The notes under the pieces were generated by a model. The model made no database searches. It worked only from the letters and a program-made list of their open reading frames with translations, and had not been told where the DNA came from. A DNA stretch of 64,000 nucleotides. Origin: Pseudoalteromonas sp. (lineage in GTDB: Bacteria > Pseudomonadota > Gammaproteobacteria > Enterobacterales > Alteromonadaceae). Positions 38,729 through 48,047 of the stretch are shown piece by piece. The stretch lies in contig NZ_JAGYIU010000003.1 of NCBI RefSeq assembly GCF_018402495.1, forward strand, positions 124,001-188,000, in the 5' to 3' direction. The position numbers were made by a program, and so were the translations under genes. Each line of letters opens with the position of its first letter. Position 1 is the stretch's first letter.

Positions 38729-39736
38729 ATGGACATAGCAGCACTTAACAGCACTAAAACCATACGTAATCATGTACTCAAATGGATGTGTGTGTGCCTT
38801 GGTTTTTTGTCATTAATTTTTGCAGTATTTAATTTATCAATTAATAAATCCTACTTAGTTGGGGGGCTGGAGATTGCCTTTTCTGCTTTGTGTTTTTATA
38901 TATTCAATCAATTGACCAAGCACTATCAAAAAGATTGGTATGGCGTTGCTTTATGTCTAACATTATCTTTTATTATTTTATTTGGCACATATTTAGCGCC
39001 ATTTGAAAATGGTTTGTTTTTATGGTCTTTTGTTTTACCAATTTTGTATTATTTGCTACTTGGTAGGCGTTTGGGCTTTATTCTATCTGCAACTTTTTTA
39101 ATGTTGCAGTCAATTTTACTAGTTTACAAATCGCCACTTCTGCCATTTGTCTCAGTTAACCTTATCCTTAATTTATTGTTTATTTATATTAGTTTATGGA
39201 CTGTTTCACATATTTTTGAGGGTAACCGAGCGCAGTTTTCTAAGCGGTTAAAAAATTTAGCATTATTAGATCCTCTAACCGAAGCGGGTAATCGCCTTTC
39301 AATGAGCCATTACTTTGAAATTGAACTCAAAGATAAATCGAACCTTTATCTATTTTTACTCGATTTAGATTATTTTAAACAAGTGAATGATAAATATGGC
39401 CATGATATTGGTGATAAGGTATTAGTTGAGTTGACCTCGCTATTGAGAGACATTTTCCCCTCAGGCTATATTTTTAGAGTAGGTGGGGAGGAGTTTTCAT
39501 TAATGGGCTCTTTTACTAGTGCTGAATCTGCACAAGCCATGGCTGACAAGCTCATTAAGGAAATTGCCAAAAAGCAAATTGAAATCATTGATGAAACAAT
39601 TACCTTAACTGCAAGTATTGGGCTTGTGAATTATCAACAACATCAAAGCTTATCAGAATTTGTTAACCTTGCAGATAAAGAGCTTTATAAAGCAAAAGCG
39701 GCAGGCAGAAATTGCGTATTTACTAATATTAATTAG
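38729..39736 (+). CDS. GGDEF diguanylate cyclase with six-helix membrane domain
   Basis: The 335-residue protein has an N-terminal half of about six membrane helices (residues 18-165) and a C-terminal GGDEF domain that begins at DPLTEAGNRLSM. The active-site loop is GGEEF at 252-256, so it should make cyclic di-GMP from two GTP. The R-x-x-D inhibitory site normally found shortly before the loop is not visible, which suggests no product feedback. No EAL domain is present. The membrane domain could sense a signal but resembles no named sensor that I recognise. Confidence 0.88.
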   Translation: MDIAALNSTKTIRNHVLKWMCVCLGFLSLIFAVFNLSINKSYLVGGLEIAFSALCFYIFNQLTKHYQKDWYGVALCLTLSFIILFGTYLAPFENGLFLWSFVLPILYYLLLGRRLGFILSATFLMLQSILLVYKSPLLPFVSVNLILNLLFIYISLWTVSHIFEGNRAQFSKRLKNLALLDPLTEAGNRLSMSHYFEIELKDKSNLYLFLLDLDYFKQVNDKYGHDIGDKVLVELTSLLRDIFPSGYIFRVGGEEFSLMGSFTSAESAQAMADKLIKEIAKKQIEIIDETITLTASIGLVNYQQHQSLSEFVNLADKELYKAKAAGRNCVFTNIN

Positions 39737-39929
39737 GGTCTGCTGACCTTTGCGAATTACAATTTGTTCAAACTAGGGTCGGTTTAATCGCCCCAAGAGG
39801 TTTGTAACCTAGTGGGCTAAAAACCGAGCAAAGCTTCCGTGTCCTGCTTACGCCCCTAGGCAGAACCCTTTGGGCAGCGCCTGTTTGGCATTGATGCTGC
39901 GTTATCGCCTATTTATAGGCTAGGCGCGC
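39737..39929. repeat. Intergenic region with probable dispersed repeat
   Basis: The 193 bases hold no gene. The part about 39805-39925 contains gagcaaagcttccgtgtcctg, a GC-richer block and the inverted pair gcctatttataggc. It looks like a dispersed, structured noncoding repeat of this genus, and a short string (tttaatcgcccca) recurs at about 22777. This is a low-confidence impression from composition. Confidence 0.35.
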
Positions 39930-40868
39930 TTAATACATCTTATCGAAATCAGGGATACTGTTTTCCCAAATAGGGGTATCTTTACCTATGTATTCTCGCA
40001 CCGCATCAAAGAATAACCGTGTTCTAACAGGTAAGTCGCGATGAGGATATACCGCATACATAGCACTGTACTCCATGAGTTTTATATCGGTGAGTAGGGG
40101 AATTAAGCGACCATCAATTACTTCTTTATCTAAAATAAATGCCGGCGCTAAAAAGTAGGTGGTGCCAGAGAGGGTTTTCATCAGTAATACTTCTGCATCG
40201 TTTGCTCTAAACACACTTTTTATTTTTTGCTCGCAGTGTTCGCCAGTGTGGTTGTAGTAATTTATGCCTTCTACCCGCAGTGAGTTGCTTGCATAGCTAG
40301 CCGCTGGCAGTTGTGCCAAATCAGAGATTGTTGTTGGCATACCGTATGTTTCTATAAACTCAGGCGCGGCTAATAGTAACAAACGATTACGGGCAATTTT
40401 ACGAGCAATTAATGATGAGTCTTTGGGTTCACCCACTCTAAACGCTAAATCAAATCCCTCAGATACAATATCAACCAGTCGGTCATCTAAACGCAGTTCA
40501 ATCTCAACTTGCGGAAAGCGTTTTTGGAAATCGTTGATCACTGGCTGTAAGTAGCGTCGACCTATTAAAGTAGATGCGGTCACTTTTAATACGCCGCGTG
40601 GCTCTTGGTGATAGTTTTCTGCCATACGCACGGTTTCGCCCAATAAACTTCTGAGTTCACTGGCCTTTTTAATCATTTCGGCACCCGCTGCAGTCAGTGA
40701 AAATGAGCGTGTTGTTCTATTTAACAGCCTTACCCCAAGTTCATCTTCTAAACGACTAATTTGTTTGGAAATCACTGAACGATCGATATTTCGCATTTCT
40801 GCAGCTTTGGCAAATGATCCTTGCTCAACGACTTCAAGCAGCATTAATAGTCGGCTGGTTGTATCCAT
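39930..40868 (-). CDS. LysR-family transcriptional regulator
   Basis: The 312-residue protein has the LysR helix-turn-helix (1-60) with GSFAKAAEMRNIDRSVISKQISRLEDELG and LLNRTTRSFSLTAAG, followed by a ligand-binding domain of two lobes. It belongs to the broad CrgA/PtxR-like branch (VEIELRLDDRLVDIVSEGFDLAFR). It is divergent from the RND efflux operon, with 118 bases between the starts, so it most likely controls that operon. The inducer is unknown. Confidence 0.9.
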   Translation of the reverse strand: MDTTSRLLMLLEVVEQGSFAKAAEMRNIDRSVISKQISRLEDELGVRLLNRTTRSFSLTAAGAEMIKKASELRSLLGETVRMAENYHQEPRGVLKVTASTLIGRRYLQPVINDFQKRFPQVEIELRLDDRLVDIVSEGFDLAFRVGEPKDSSLIARKIARNRLLLLAAPEFIETYGMPTTISDLAQLPAASYASNSLRVEGINYYNHTGEHCEQKIKSVFRANDAEVLLMKTLSGTTYFLAPAFILDKEVIDGRLIPLLTDIKLMEYSAMYAVYPHRDLPVRTRLFFDAVREYIGKDTPIWENSIPDFDKMY

Positions 40869-40986
40869 TATTTCATCTCATAACGAGTATTGATGCCATT
40901 TTGGCACTAATGTATTTAGAAATCTATCATTTTTGTCCTCATGTTTGTTCCGTATTATGCAATGCTAAATTAAAAGGAGCGTCGTT

Positions 40987-42156
40987 ATGAACAAACACTT
41001 TATTGCTGTTGCAATAGCTACTGCATTATTTACACTCTCTGGTTGTGCAGATGAAAAGACAGCGCAATCGGCATCTACGCAACAACATCAACCTATAGAT
41101 GTGGCAGAGGTTTTAGTAAAGCCGGTACAAAATTGGCACACTTACACAACGCGATTAGAAGCGCCGCAAAACGTGGCTTTAATGCCTCGGGTGTCGGGTA
41201 TTATTGAGCGTATTGAATTTAATGAGGGTGATAGCGTTAAGCAAGGCGATGTGTTATTTCGCTTAGACGATCGCTCATTTGCTGCCACGGTTGAAAGTTT
41301 GCAGGCTCAGGTCAACAGTGCTCAAGCGGCACTCGAGCAAGCAAAAAGCGAAGCATCCCGTGCGGTACGCTTAACTGAGCGAAAAGCCATATCAACTGAG
41401 CAAGCACAGGCGCGCACTTCAACACTGCGTCAACGTGAAGCGCAACTTGCCGCACTTAAAGCGCAGTTAAGCTCGGCGCAGCTTGATTTAGAGTTTACCT
41501 CAGTGGTGTCGCCAATAGATGGCGTGATTTCTCGCGCAAATATCACCAAAGGTAACAATGTACTTGCAGGGCAAAGTGTGCTTACTTCTATTGTTTCTAA
41601 TGACCAAATATACGCGTACTTTGATGTAGATGAGCGTACTTGGAATAGCGCATTTGACGAAATAACCGCTGCAAGCAAACAGCCGGTTGTGATGCAAAAA
41701 GTAGGGCAAGACGATTTTAACTATCACGGCCATATTAACTTTATAGATAACCAAATTAATGCCTCTACTGGCACCTTACGAGTACGTGCGGTGTTTGACG
41801 ATCCTAGTAATGAACTGCGCTCGGGCTCATTTGCACGCATTAAGTTAGCGGCCAATGCGGTACGTGAAACTGTCATTATTCCAGATAGAGCCATAGGCAC
41901 AGATTTAAAAAACCGCTTTGTGTTAACGGTAGGCGATAACAATGTACTGCAGTATAAGCTGGTTACGGTCGGTGAGCGCTATGGAGCGTTACGCGCCATT
42001 ACATCAGGGCTTGAGCAAGGCGATGTTATTGCTGTTAATGGCCCAGCTCGTGTAGGTCCTGGCATGCCAATATCACCCAATAAAGTGGCAATTAATACCC
42101 AAGGCATTGCATTTACGCTAAATGCTAACCCTGCGGATTTAGTTGCTAAGCAATAA
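40987..42156 (+). CDS. RND efflux membrane-fusion lipoprotein
   Basis: The 389-residue protein has a lipobox LSGC (Cys20), a barrel-sandwich start (VALMPRVSGIIERIEFNEGDSVKQGDVLFRLDD), a long coiled-coil hairpin (about 105-165), and beta-barrel and membrane-proximal domains. It is the periplasmic adaptor that joins the inner-membrane pump to the outer-membrane channel. It has GGAGCG before the ATG and is the first gene of the operon. The pump starts nine bases downstream. Confidence 0.9.
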   Translation: MNKHFIAVAIATALFTLSGCADEKTAQSASTQQHQPIDVAEVLVKPVQNWHTYTTRLEAPQNVALMPRVSGIIERIEFNEGDSVKQGDVLFRLDDRSFAATVESLQAQVNSAQAALEQAKSEASRAVRLTERKAISTEQAQARTSTLRQREAQLAALKAQLSSAQLDLEFTSVVSPIDGVISRANITKGNNVLAGQSVLTSIVSNDQIYAYFDVDERTWNSAFDEITAASKQPVVMQKVGQDDFNYHGHINFIDNQINASTGTLRVRAVFDDPSNELRSGSFARIKLAANAVRETVIIPDRAIGTDLKNRFVLTVGDNNVLQYKLVTVGERYGALRAITSGLEQGDVIAVNGPARVGPGMPISPNKVAINTQGIAFTLNANPADLVAKQ

Positions 42157-42165
42157 GGTTATTAG

Positions 42166-45100
42166 ATGAAATTTTCACACTTTTTTATACAGCGTCCGAT
42201 TTTTGCGGCTATGCTGTCGTTGATTATTTTAATTGCCGGTAGCATTTCTTTATTTCAGCTGCCAGTTAGCGAATACCCCGAAGTCGTTCCACCAACCGTT
42301 GTTGTGACCGCCAGTTACCCAGGTGCTAACCCGACAGTTATTGCACAAACCGTGGCAACCCCGCTTGAGCAAGAAATAAACGGCACCGAAAACATGTTGT
42401 ATATGTTTTCACAAGCAACCAGTGACGGGCGCATGACGCTCACGGTGACATTTGCGTTAGGCACTGATTTAGACCGTGCCCAAGTGCAAGTGCAAAACCG
42501 AGTTAATAGTGCGCTGCCGCGTTTGCCACAAGAAGTGCAACGTTTAGGGGTTGTTGCTGAAAAATCATCACCCGATTTAACCATGGTGGTGCATTTATAC
42601 TCACCCCAAAACAGCCATGACACTGCGTATTTATCAAATTATGCCGATTTAAATATTAAAGATGAAATAGCGCGTTTACCTGGTGTGGGTGATATTCGTT
42701 TATTTGGTGGCGGTAAATATGCAATGCGGGTTTGGCTTAACCCAGATGCGCTAGCATCACGTGAGCTTACTGCAAGTGATGTGGTAAATGCACTGCGCTC
42801 TCAAAATCAGCAAGTTGCAGCGGGTAGTTTAGGTGCGCAACCAATTTCAAATGACAGCCAGTTCCAAATTTTATTAAACGTCAAAGGGCGTCTTAATAGC
42901 ATTGAAGAGTTTAAACAAGTCATTATTAAAGTGGGGGAGCAAGGGCAACTTACGCGTTTGTCAGACGTGGCACGTGTAGATTTAGGCCAAGATTCTTATG
43001 CACTGCGTGCTGAGCTTGACAATCAACCTGCTTTAGCAATGCCAATATTTCAACGCCCAGGATCAAATGCTATTGAGCTTTCTGATCAGGTGCGTGAAAC
43101 TATGGCACGCTTATCAAAAGACTTTCCTGCAGGTGTTGAATACGACATTGTTTATGATCCAACGGTATTTGTTCGTGGTTCAATTGATGCGGTGATCGCC
43201 ACTTTACTCGAAGCCATTGTGCTGGTGGTGATTGTGGTTATCGTATTTTTACAAACCTGGCGTGCATCGATTATTCCACTTATTGCAGTGCCAGTATCGC
43301 TCATTGGTACGTTTGCAGTAATGCAGTGGCTTGGGGTGTCTATAAATACCTTATCGCTATTTGGTTTAGTACTGGCAATCGGTATCGTGGTTGATGATGC
43401 AATTGTCGTGGTGGAAAATGTTGAACGAAATATAGAAGATGGCTTATCACCGCTTGAAGCCACCCGCGTGGCAATGACTGAAGTAACCGGTCCTATTATT
43501 GCCATTGCATTGGTATTGTGTGCGGTATTTATTCCGACGGCTTTTATTACGGGGCTTTCTGGGCAGTTTTACAAGCAATTTGCATTAACCATTACTATTT
43601 CTACGGTTATTTCAGCGTTTAATTCATTAACGCTGTCGCCAGCACTGGCTGCTTTATTGTTAAAACCGCACGATGCTAAGCCTGATGCGTTTACTCGCTT
43701 ACTTAATAAATTATTTGGCCGTTGGTTATTCCAACCCTTTAACCGCGTATTTGACCGTGGCGCTAAAGGGTATGAAAAGCTGGTACAAAAGCTGATTCGT
43801 ATGAGCGTTGTGGTTATGGTTGCATACATTGCCTTAGTTGGCGGTACGATTAAATTATTTGATGCGGTACCGGGTGGCTTTATTCCACAACAAGATAAGC
43901 AATATTTAGTCGCCATTGCGCAGCTCCCTGACGCCGCCAGTTTAGACCGTACAGAAGCGGTGGTAAAACAAATGCAGCAAATAGCGCTAGAGATCCCTGG
44001 AGTTGCGAACACAGTAGCGTTCCCTGGTCTTTCAGTAAATGGTTTTACTAATAGCCCAAATAGCGGCATTGTGTTTACGCCATTGGCGCCTTTTGCAGAG
44101 CGAACCGATCCGAGTATGTCGGCTTCGGCCATTGCGGCGCAGTTAAACCAGCGTTTTGCAGCCATTGATGAAGCCTTTGTGGCTGTGTTTCCACCACCGC
44201 CTATTCAAGGCCTTGGCACCACAGGGGGGTTTAAACTGCAAATTCAAGACAGAGCCAATAAAGGCTTTGAAGCCCTATTTAACAGTTTGCAAGCAGTGAT
44301 TGCTGCGGCGCAAAAAGATCCGGCGTTAATGGGGCTGTATTCAAGCTTTAGAATTCAAGTACCACAAATGGATATTGATATTGACCGCGAGCAAGCGCTT
44401 ATTCAGGGCATTCCATTAGATGAAGTGTTTAACTCGTTGCAAATTTATTTAGGCTCAGTGTATGTAAACGACTTTAATTTATTTGGTCGTACTTACCAAG
44501 TTAATGCCCAAGCCGATGCTGATTTTAGAGTGGATCCCGAGCAAATTCTTAACTTAAAAGTGCGTAATCGTGCCGGTAATATGGTGCCGTTAGGCTCAGT
44601 ATTAACGGTAACACCTACTATTGGCCCTGATCGTGTAATGCATTACAACGGCTACCCAAGTGCAGAGCTCAATGGCAGCCCAGCGCCCGGTTATAGTTCT
44701 GATCAAGCGCAACTGGCGATTGAAGCTGTACTAGCAAAAACATTGCCTACTGGCATTGAATATGAGTGGACTGAGGTAACGTACCAGCAAGTATTAGCCG
44801 GTAATACCATGGTGTATGTATTCCCGTTAGTGGTATTGCTGGTGTTTATGGTACTGGCCGCACAGTATGAAAGCTTACGTTTACCACTGGCCATTATTTT
44901 AATTGTACCTATGACCATTTTCTCGGCGTTATTAGGGGTGTGGTTTGTAGGCTCAGACAACAATATATTTACGCAAATCGCCTTGATTGTATTGGTGGCA
45001 TTGGCTGCTAAAAATGCCATTCTTATGGTCGAATTTGCTAAAGATAAGCACGACACTGGGTTATCGCACCTTGAGGCGATGTTAGTGGCGTGTCGATTAC

Positions 45101-45315
45101 GTTTACGCCCAATTTTAATGACCTCCATTGCGTTTACCGCAGGTGTTATACCGCTTGTATTGGCCACCGGTGCTGGAGCAGAAATGCGCCATGCCATGGG
45201 AAATGCGGTGTTCTCGGGTATGATTGGGGTCACTGTATTTGGACTATTATTTACACCGGTGTTTTATATGCTGGTGGTAAAAAAGCAGCGCGTTGAGGAG
45301 TCTTCACATGACTAA
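42166..45315 (+). CDS. RND (HAE1) multidrug efflux pump, inner-membrane subunit
   Basis: The 1049-residue pump has 12 membrane helices in two halves, two large periplasmic loops, and the family marks: FIQRPIFAAMLSLIILIAG at the start, GIVVDDAIVVVENVERN with the proton-relay Asp pair in helix 4, and the second half repeated (VLVALAAKNAILMVEFAKD). It is AcrB/MexB-like in length and pattern. It expels hydrophobic and amphiphilic compounds with proton motive force. It lies between the adaptor and the outer-membrane channel gene. The substrate cannot be told from sequence. Confidence 0.93.
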   Translation: MKFSHFFIQRPIFAAMLSLIILIAGSISLFQLPVSEYPEVVPPTVVVTASYPGANPTVIAQTVATPLEQEINGTENMLYMFSQATSDGRMTLTVTFALGTDLDRAQVQVQNRVNSALPRLPQEVQRLGVVAEKSSPDLTMVVHLYSPQNSHDTAYLSNYADLNIKDEIARLPGVGDIRLFGGGKYAMRVWLNPDALASRELTASDVVNALRSQNQQVAAGSLGAQPISNDSQFQILLNVKGRLNSIEEFKQVIIKVGEQGQLTRLSDVARVDLGQDSYALRAELDNQPALAMPIFQRPGSNAIELSDQVRETMARLSKDFPAGVEYDIVYDPTVFVRGSIDAVIATLLEAIVLVVIVVIVFLQTWRASIIPLIAVPVSLIGTFAVMQWLGVSINTLSLFGLVLAIGIVVDDAIVVVENVERNIEDGLSPLEATRVAMTEVTGPIIAIALVLCAVFIPTAFITGLSGQFYKQFALTITISTVISAFNSLTLSPALAALLLKPHDAKPDAFTRLLNKLFGRWLFQPFNRVFDRGAKGYEKLVQKLIRMSVVVMVAYIALVGGTIKLFDAVPGGFIPQQDKQYLVAIAQLPDAASLDRTEAVVKQMQQIALEIPGVANTVAFPGLSVNGFTNSPNSGIVFTPLAPFAERTDPSMSASAIAAQLNQRFAAIDEAFVAVFPPPPIQGLGTTGGFKLQIQDRANKGFEALFNSLQAVIAAAQKDPALMGLYSSFRIQVPQMDIDIDREQALIQGIPLDEVFNSLQIYLGSVYVNDFNLFGRTYQVNAQADADFRVDPEQILNLKVRNRAGNMVPLGSVLTVTPTIGPDRVMHYNGYPSAELNGSPAPGYSSDQAQLAIEAVLAKTLPTGIEYEWTEVTYQQVLAGNTMVYVFPLVVLLVFMVLAAQYESLRLPLAIILIVPMTIFSALLGVWFVGSDNNIFTQIALIVLVALAAKNAILMVEFAKDKHDTGLSHLEAMLVACRLRLRPILMTSIAFTAGVIPLVLATGAGAEMRHAMGNAVFSGMIGVTVFGLLFTPVFYMLVVKKQRVEESSHD

Positions 45316-46717
45316 ATTTAAGCCAAGCACCCTTAAATTATCGCCATGGTTAAGCTTTGTATTAACGGTTGCTGTGTTATCAGGTTGTGCGAGTAAAATT
45401 GACACAGCCGCTGGGCAACAACAGGTTAATGAGTTTGTTGCCAAGGCGCTATCTGCAGAGCAATTTATAGGTGAAGATGAGCAAAACTGGTGGCATAAGC
45501 TGGGCTCAGCGCAGCTAAACCAACTGGTGAGCAACGCACTTGCTAATAATTACGACTTAAAAACGAGTCAGCTGGTATTAAAAAGCGCTTTGGCGCGTAT
45601 TGGCGAGCAACAAGCGCAATACTTACCGCAAGGCGGTATTGAGATTGGTGCAAAGCGAAGTGGACTAGGTGATATCAATAGCCGACAATCAAGTGCTAAT
45701 GTAGCACTTGATTGGCAGCTCGACTTATTTGGCCGAATTACTGCGTTAGTCGATGCCGCGAATTCACAAGCAATGAGCCAAGCTGAGCAAGTTAGGTTAT
45801 TGCAAATTGAAGTGGTGTCGGCTGTGGTTAAAGGGTTTGTGAGTTATCAAGGTAATCTGCAAAAGCAGCAAATTATTGAGATGCAAATAGACGCGCTTGC
45901 ACAAAGCATTCAGGTGCTACAGGCTCAAGTTGATGAAGGTGTGGCTAATGAGCTCGACTTAAACCGCACTATGGCGCAACTTAGACAGCAGCAAGCCTTG
46001 GTGCCGGCCATTGAATATGCCAAGTACCGTGACTTATCTACTTTGGCCGTACTAAGTGCGCAAACCACGCAATCACTGAGCATTAATGATGAACGTACTA
46101 TATTAACTAAGGCATTTGCGGTGTCATTGGCAAAGCCTAATGCTGCAATAGCACTGAGACCTGACATAAGTCGTGCTTTATTTGATTTTAGCCAAGCAAA
46201 TAGCCTGAGTGTGGCAGCCAGCAAAGCTTTATTGCCAGATATCAGCTTAAGCGGCTTTGCAGGGGTGTTAAGTTTAGGAAGCAACGGTTTTAGTGACACT
46301 CAGCAGCAATGGCAAGGTGCGCCGCAATTGCAGTGGTCATTATTAAGTTACCCGGCACTTTTAGCACAACGCGATGCGCAGCAGTTTTTAAGCCAAGCGG
46401 CGTATACTGACTACCAGCAAGTGGTATTAAAAGCGATTAACGAGAGTGAACTTTCTCTGCAATATTTGGTCAATCAAGCACAGCAATCGCGCTTTGCTGA
46501 GCAGCGTTATCAATTTGCTAATAATGCATTTTTACAAGCACAAGCAATGTACGAAGAAGGGCACATTCCTTACTTAGCGTTGTTAGATGCGCGTCAGGAT
46601 GTTTTAATAGCACAAGAAAATGCCGTTGATTCAACTATTTCATCGCTACTTGCCAAGGTAAATGCTTACCAGTCATTTAATGGGCGATGGAGTTACGCGT
46701 TAAGTAATACTAACTAG
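45308..46717 (+). CDS. Outer-membrane efflux lipoprotein (NodT/OprM type)
   Basis: The 469-residue protein has a lipobox (LSGC), two repeats of the outer-membrane efflux domain with long coiled coils, and the VALDWQLDLFGRITALVDAA segment typical of the family. It forms the trimeric channel of the tripartite pump. I place the start at ATG 45308, which has GAGGAG seven bases upstream; the open frame back to 45293 is preceded by no site. It overlaps the last codons of the pump gene, so the operon is tightly coupled. Confidence 0.9.
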   Translation: MTKFKPSTLKLSPWLSFVLTVAVLSGCASKIDTAAGQQQVNEFVAKALSAEQFIGEDEQNWWHKLGSAQLNQLVSNALANNYDLKTSQLVLKSALARIGEQQAQYLPQGGIEIGAKRSGLGDINSRQSSANVALDWQLDLFGRITALVDAANSQAMSQAEQVRLLQIEVVSAVVKGFVSYQGNLQKQQIIEMQIDALAQSIQVLQAQVDEGVANELDLNRTMAQLRQQQALVPAIEYAKYRDLSTLAVLSAQTTQSLSINDERTILTKAFAVSLAKPNAAIALRPDISRALFDFSQANSLSVAASKALLPDISLSGFAGVLSLGSNGFSDTQQQWQGAPQLQWSLLSYPALLAQRDAQQFLSQAAYTDYQQVVLKAINESELSLQYLVNQAQQSRFAEQRYQFANNAFLQAQAMYEEGHIPYLALLDARQDVLIAQENAVDSTISSLLAKVNAYQSFNGRWSYALSNTN

Positions 46718-46728
46718 TAGAGTTTTTG

Positions 46729-47754
46729 ATGCCTAATACTGCAGATACAAACCCAAATACTATTCCTACGTTAATGCGCTCTATTGTGTTAAATGAGCCT
46801 AATGAGGATATTAACTTATCGGATACTCAGTTACCTGTGCCTCAGTGCACAGGGAATGAGTTATTAGTAAAAGTAGAGTACGTTGGTTTAAACCCGGTGG
46901 ATGCACAATTTGCCAAGTCTGGCTTTTGTTTGTGGCAATACCCGCATGTTTTAGGTTTAGATGCCGTGGGAACTGTGGTTAAAGCGGGTAAAGGTATTTT
47001 TCCGGGGGTAGGGGAGCGTGTTATGTGGCACGCCAGCGTAGGTGAGCAAGGGGTACTAAGCGAATACGCAAAAGTGCCTAATTATGCGGTGTCTATTATT
47101 CCTCAGCAATTAGCCAGTGACAAAGCTGCAACTTTACCCTGCGCCGGAATGGCGGCATTGATCAGCTTAGATAAATTATCAGTAACTGAGGGCGATACAC
47201 TTTTTGTTGAAGGGGGTGCTGGCGCAGTAGGGCAATTTGCTATTCAGTTTGCCAAGCAGCGCGGTGCAGATGTATTTACCACCGCCTCTAAGCGCAATCA
47301 TAAGTTAGTTAAGCAACTCGGCGCCGATGTGGTCTTTGATTACAACGATAAAGCCTTATGTAACAAAATTCGTCGAGAGTTAGGTCCACAAGGGTTTGAC
47401 GCCGTTATTGATATTATGGGTGGGGAATCGACTATTCAAAATATCGAGCTAATGCGTTTTTGTGGTCGTATTGCCTGTTTAAATCCACTCCCTAACTTCG
47501 AACAGCAGCTAATGTATCGGCGCGCGCCTAATATTAGTATTGTCTCCTTAGGAGGTGCGTGGCTAGCTAACAGCTTATGTGCGCAGCAGCGCATGAGCTT
47601 TATGGGCAATTTGTTGCTTGAAACGGTAGCAAATGGAGAGATAACTCCCCCAGAAGTTTTAGCTGTTGATTTTAATGCAGACGCTGTTTCGGCTGCACTA
47701 AATAATCAGTTAGCAGGTGGTTTTACTGGCAAACAGGTGGTTAAAATTAGTTAG
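46729..47754 (+). CDS. Zinc-independent quinone-oxidoreductase-type alcohol dehydrogenase
   Basis: The protein is a medium-chain dehydrogenase of the quinone oxidoreductase branch. It has a GroES-like N-terminal domain with EYVGLNPVDAQFAKSG and the NAD(P) site VEGGAGAVGQFAIQFAKQ, and lacks the structural zinc cysteines. It reduces quinones or activated alkenes with NADPH. The ATG at 46729 is just after the efflux genes (12 bases from the OMF stop), so it may belong to that operon, which could give detoxification of compounds by reduction as well as export. That role is inferred from position. Confidence 0.8.
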   Translation: MPNTADTNPNTIPTLMRSIVLNEPNEDINLSDTQLPVPQCTGNELLVKVEYVGLNPVDAQFAKSGFCLWQYPHVLGLDAVGTVVKAGKGIFPGVGERVMWHASVGEQGVLSEYAKVPNYAVSIIPQQLASDKAATLPCAGMAALISLDKLSVTEGDTLFVEGGAGAVGQFAIQFAKQRGADVFTTASKRNHKLVKQLGADVVFDYNDKALCNKIRRELGPQGFDAVIDIMGGESTIQNIELMRFCGRIACLNPLPNFEQQLMYRRAPNISIVSLGGAWLANSLCAQQRMSFMGNLLLETVANGEITPPEVLAVDFNADAVSAALNNQLAGGFTGKQVVKIS

Positions 47755-47776
47755 ACTCGATTTAATCTCTCGCTTT

Positions 47777-47816
47777 TAAAAAAACGCAGCTTAATTTTAG
47801 GCTGCGTTTTTTTGTT
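47777..47816 (+). terminator. Terminator after the quinone oxidoreductase
   Basis: Arms aaaacgcagc and gctgcgtttt pair across a 10-base loop and are followed by a T run. It should end the efflux operon. Confidence 0.9.
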
Positions 47817-48026
47817 TTTAGGTTCTTCTAAAACACCCATTGATTGCTTTAGTGGTCTGAATTATTAATTTTTTAACAAAAAAATTAATTTTCAGCGTAC
47901 AAGTGTAAGGCTTTCTATTTCAACAGTTTACGTTCAGGTAAAGAAAATAAATTGCAAAAACTGTTAATTAATTGAATAGAGTAATTGATCTAAAGCGATT
48001 TTTATGACGTAATGTAGGTATTATTT

Positions 48027-48043
48027 ATCTGGTCGGATGAGTT
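48027..48043. promoter_or_regulatory. FadR-like operator overlapping the fadE leader
   Basis: The 17 bases ATCTGGTCGGATGAGTT match the E. coli FadR consensus (A-W-C-T-G-G-T-C-C-G-A-Y-B-H-G-T-T) at all but one place. The site ends four bases before the fadE ATG. A repressor bound here would block transcription or translation of fadE until long-chain acyl-CoA is present. The match is strong enough to suggest FadR control. Confidence 0.7.
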
Positions 48044-48047
48044 CGTT

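Noticed and set aside
43152-45233. Long minus-strand open frames inside the RND pump gene
   Set aside because: They are shadows with no ribosome site and no recognisable family, and the plus-strand gene is certain.
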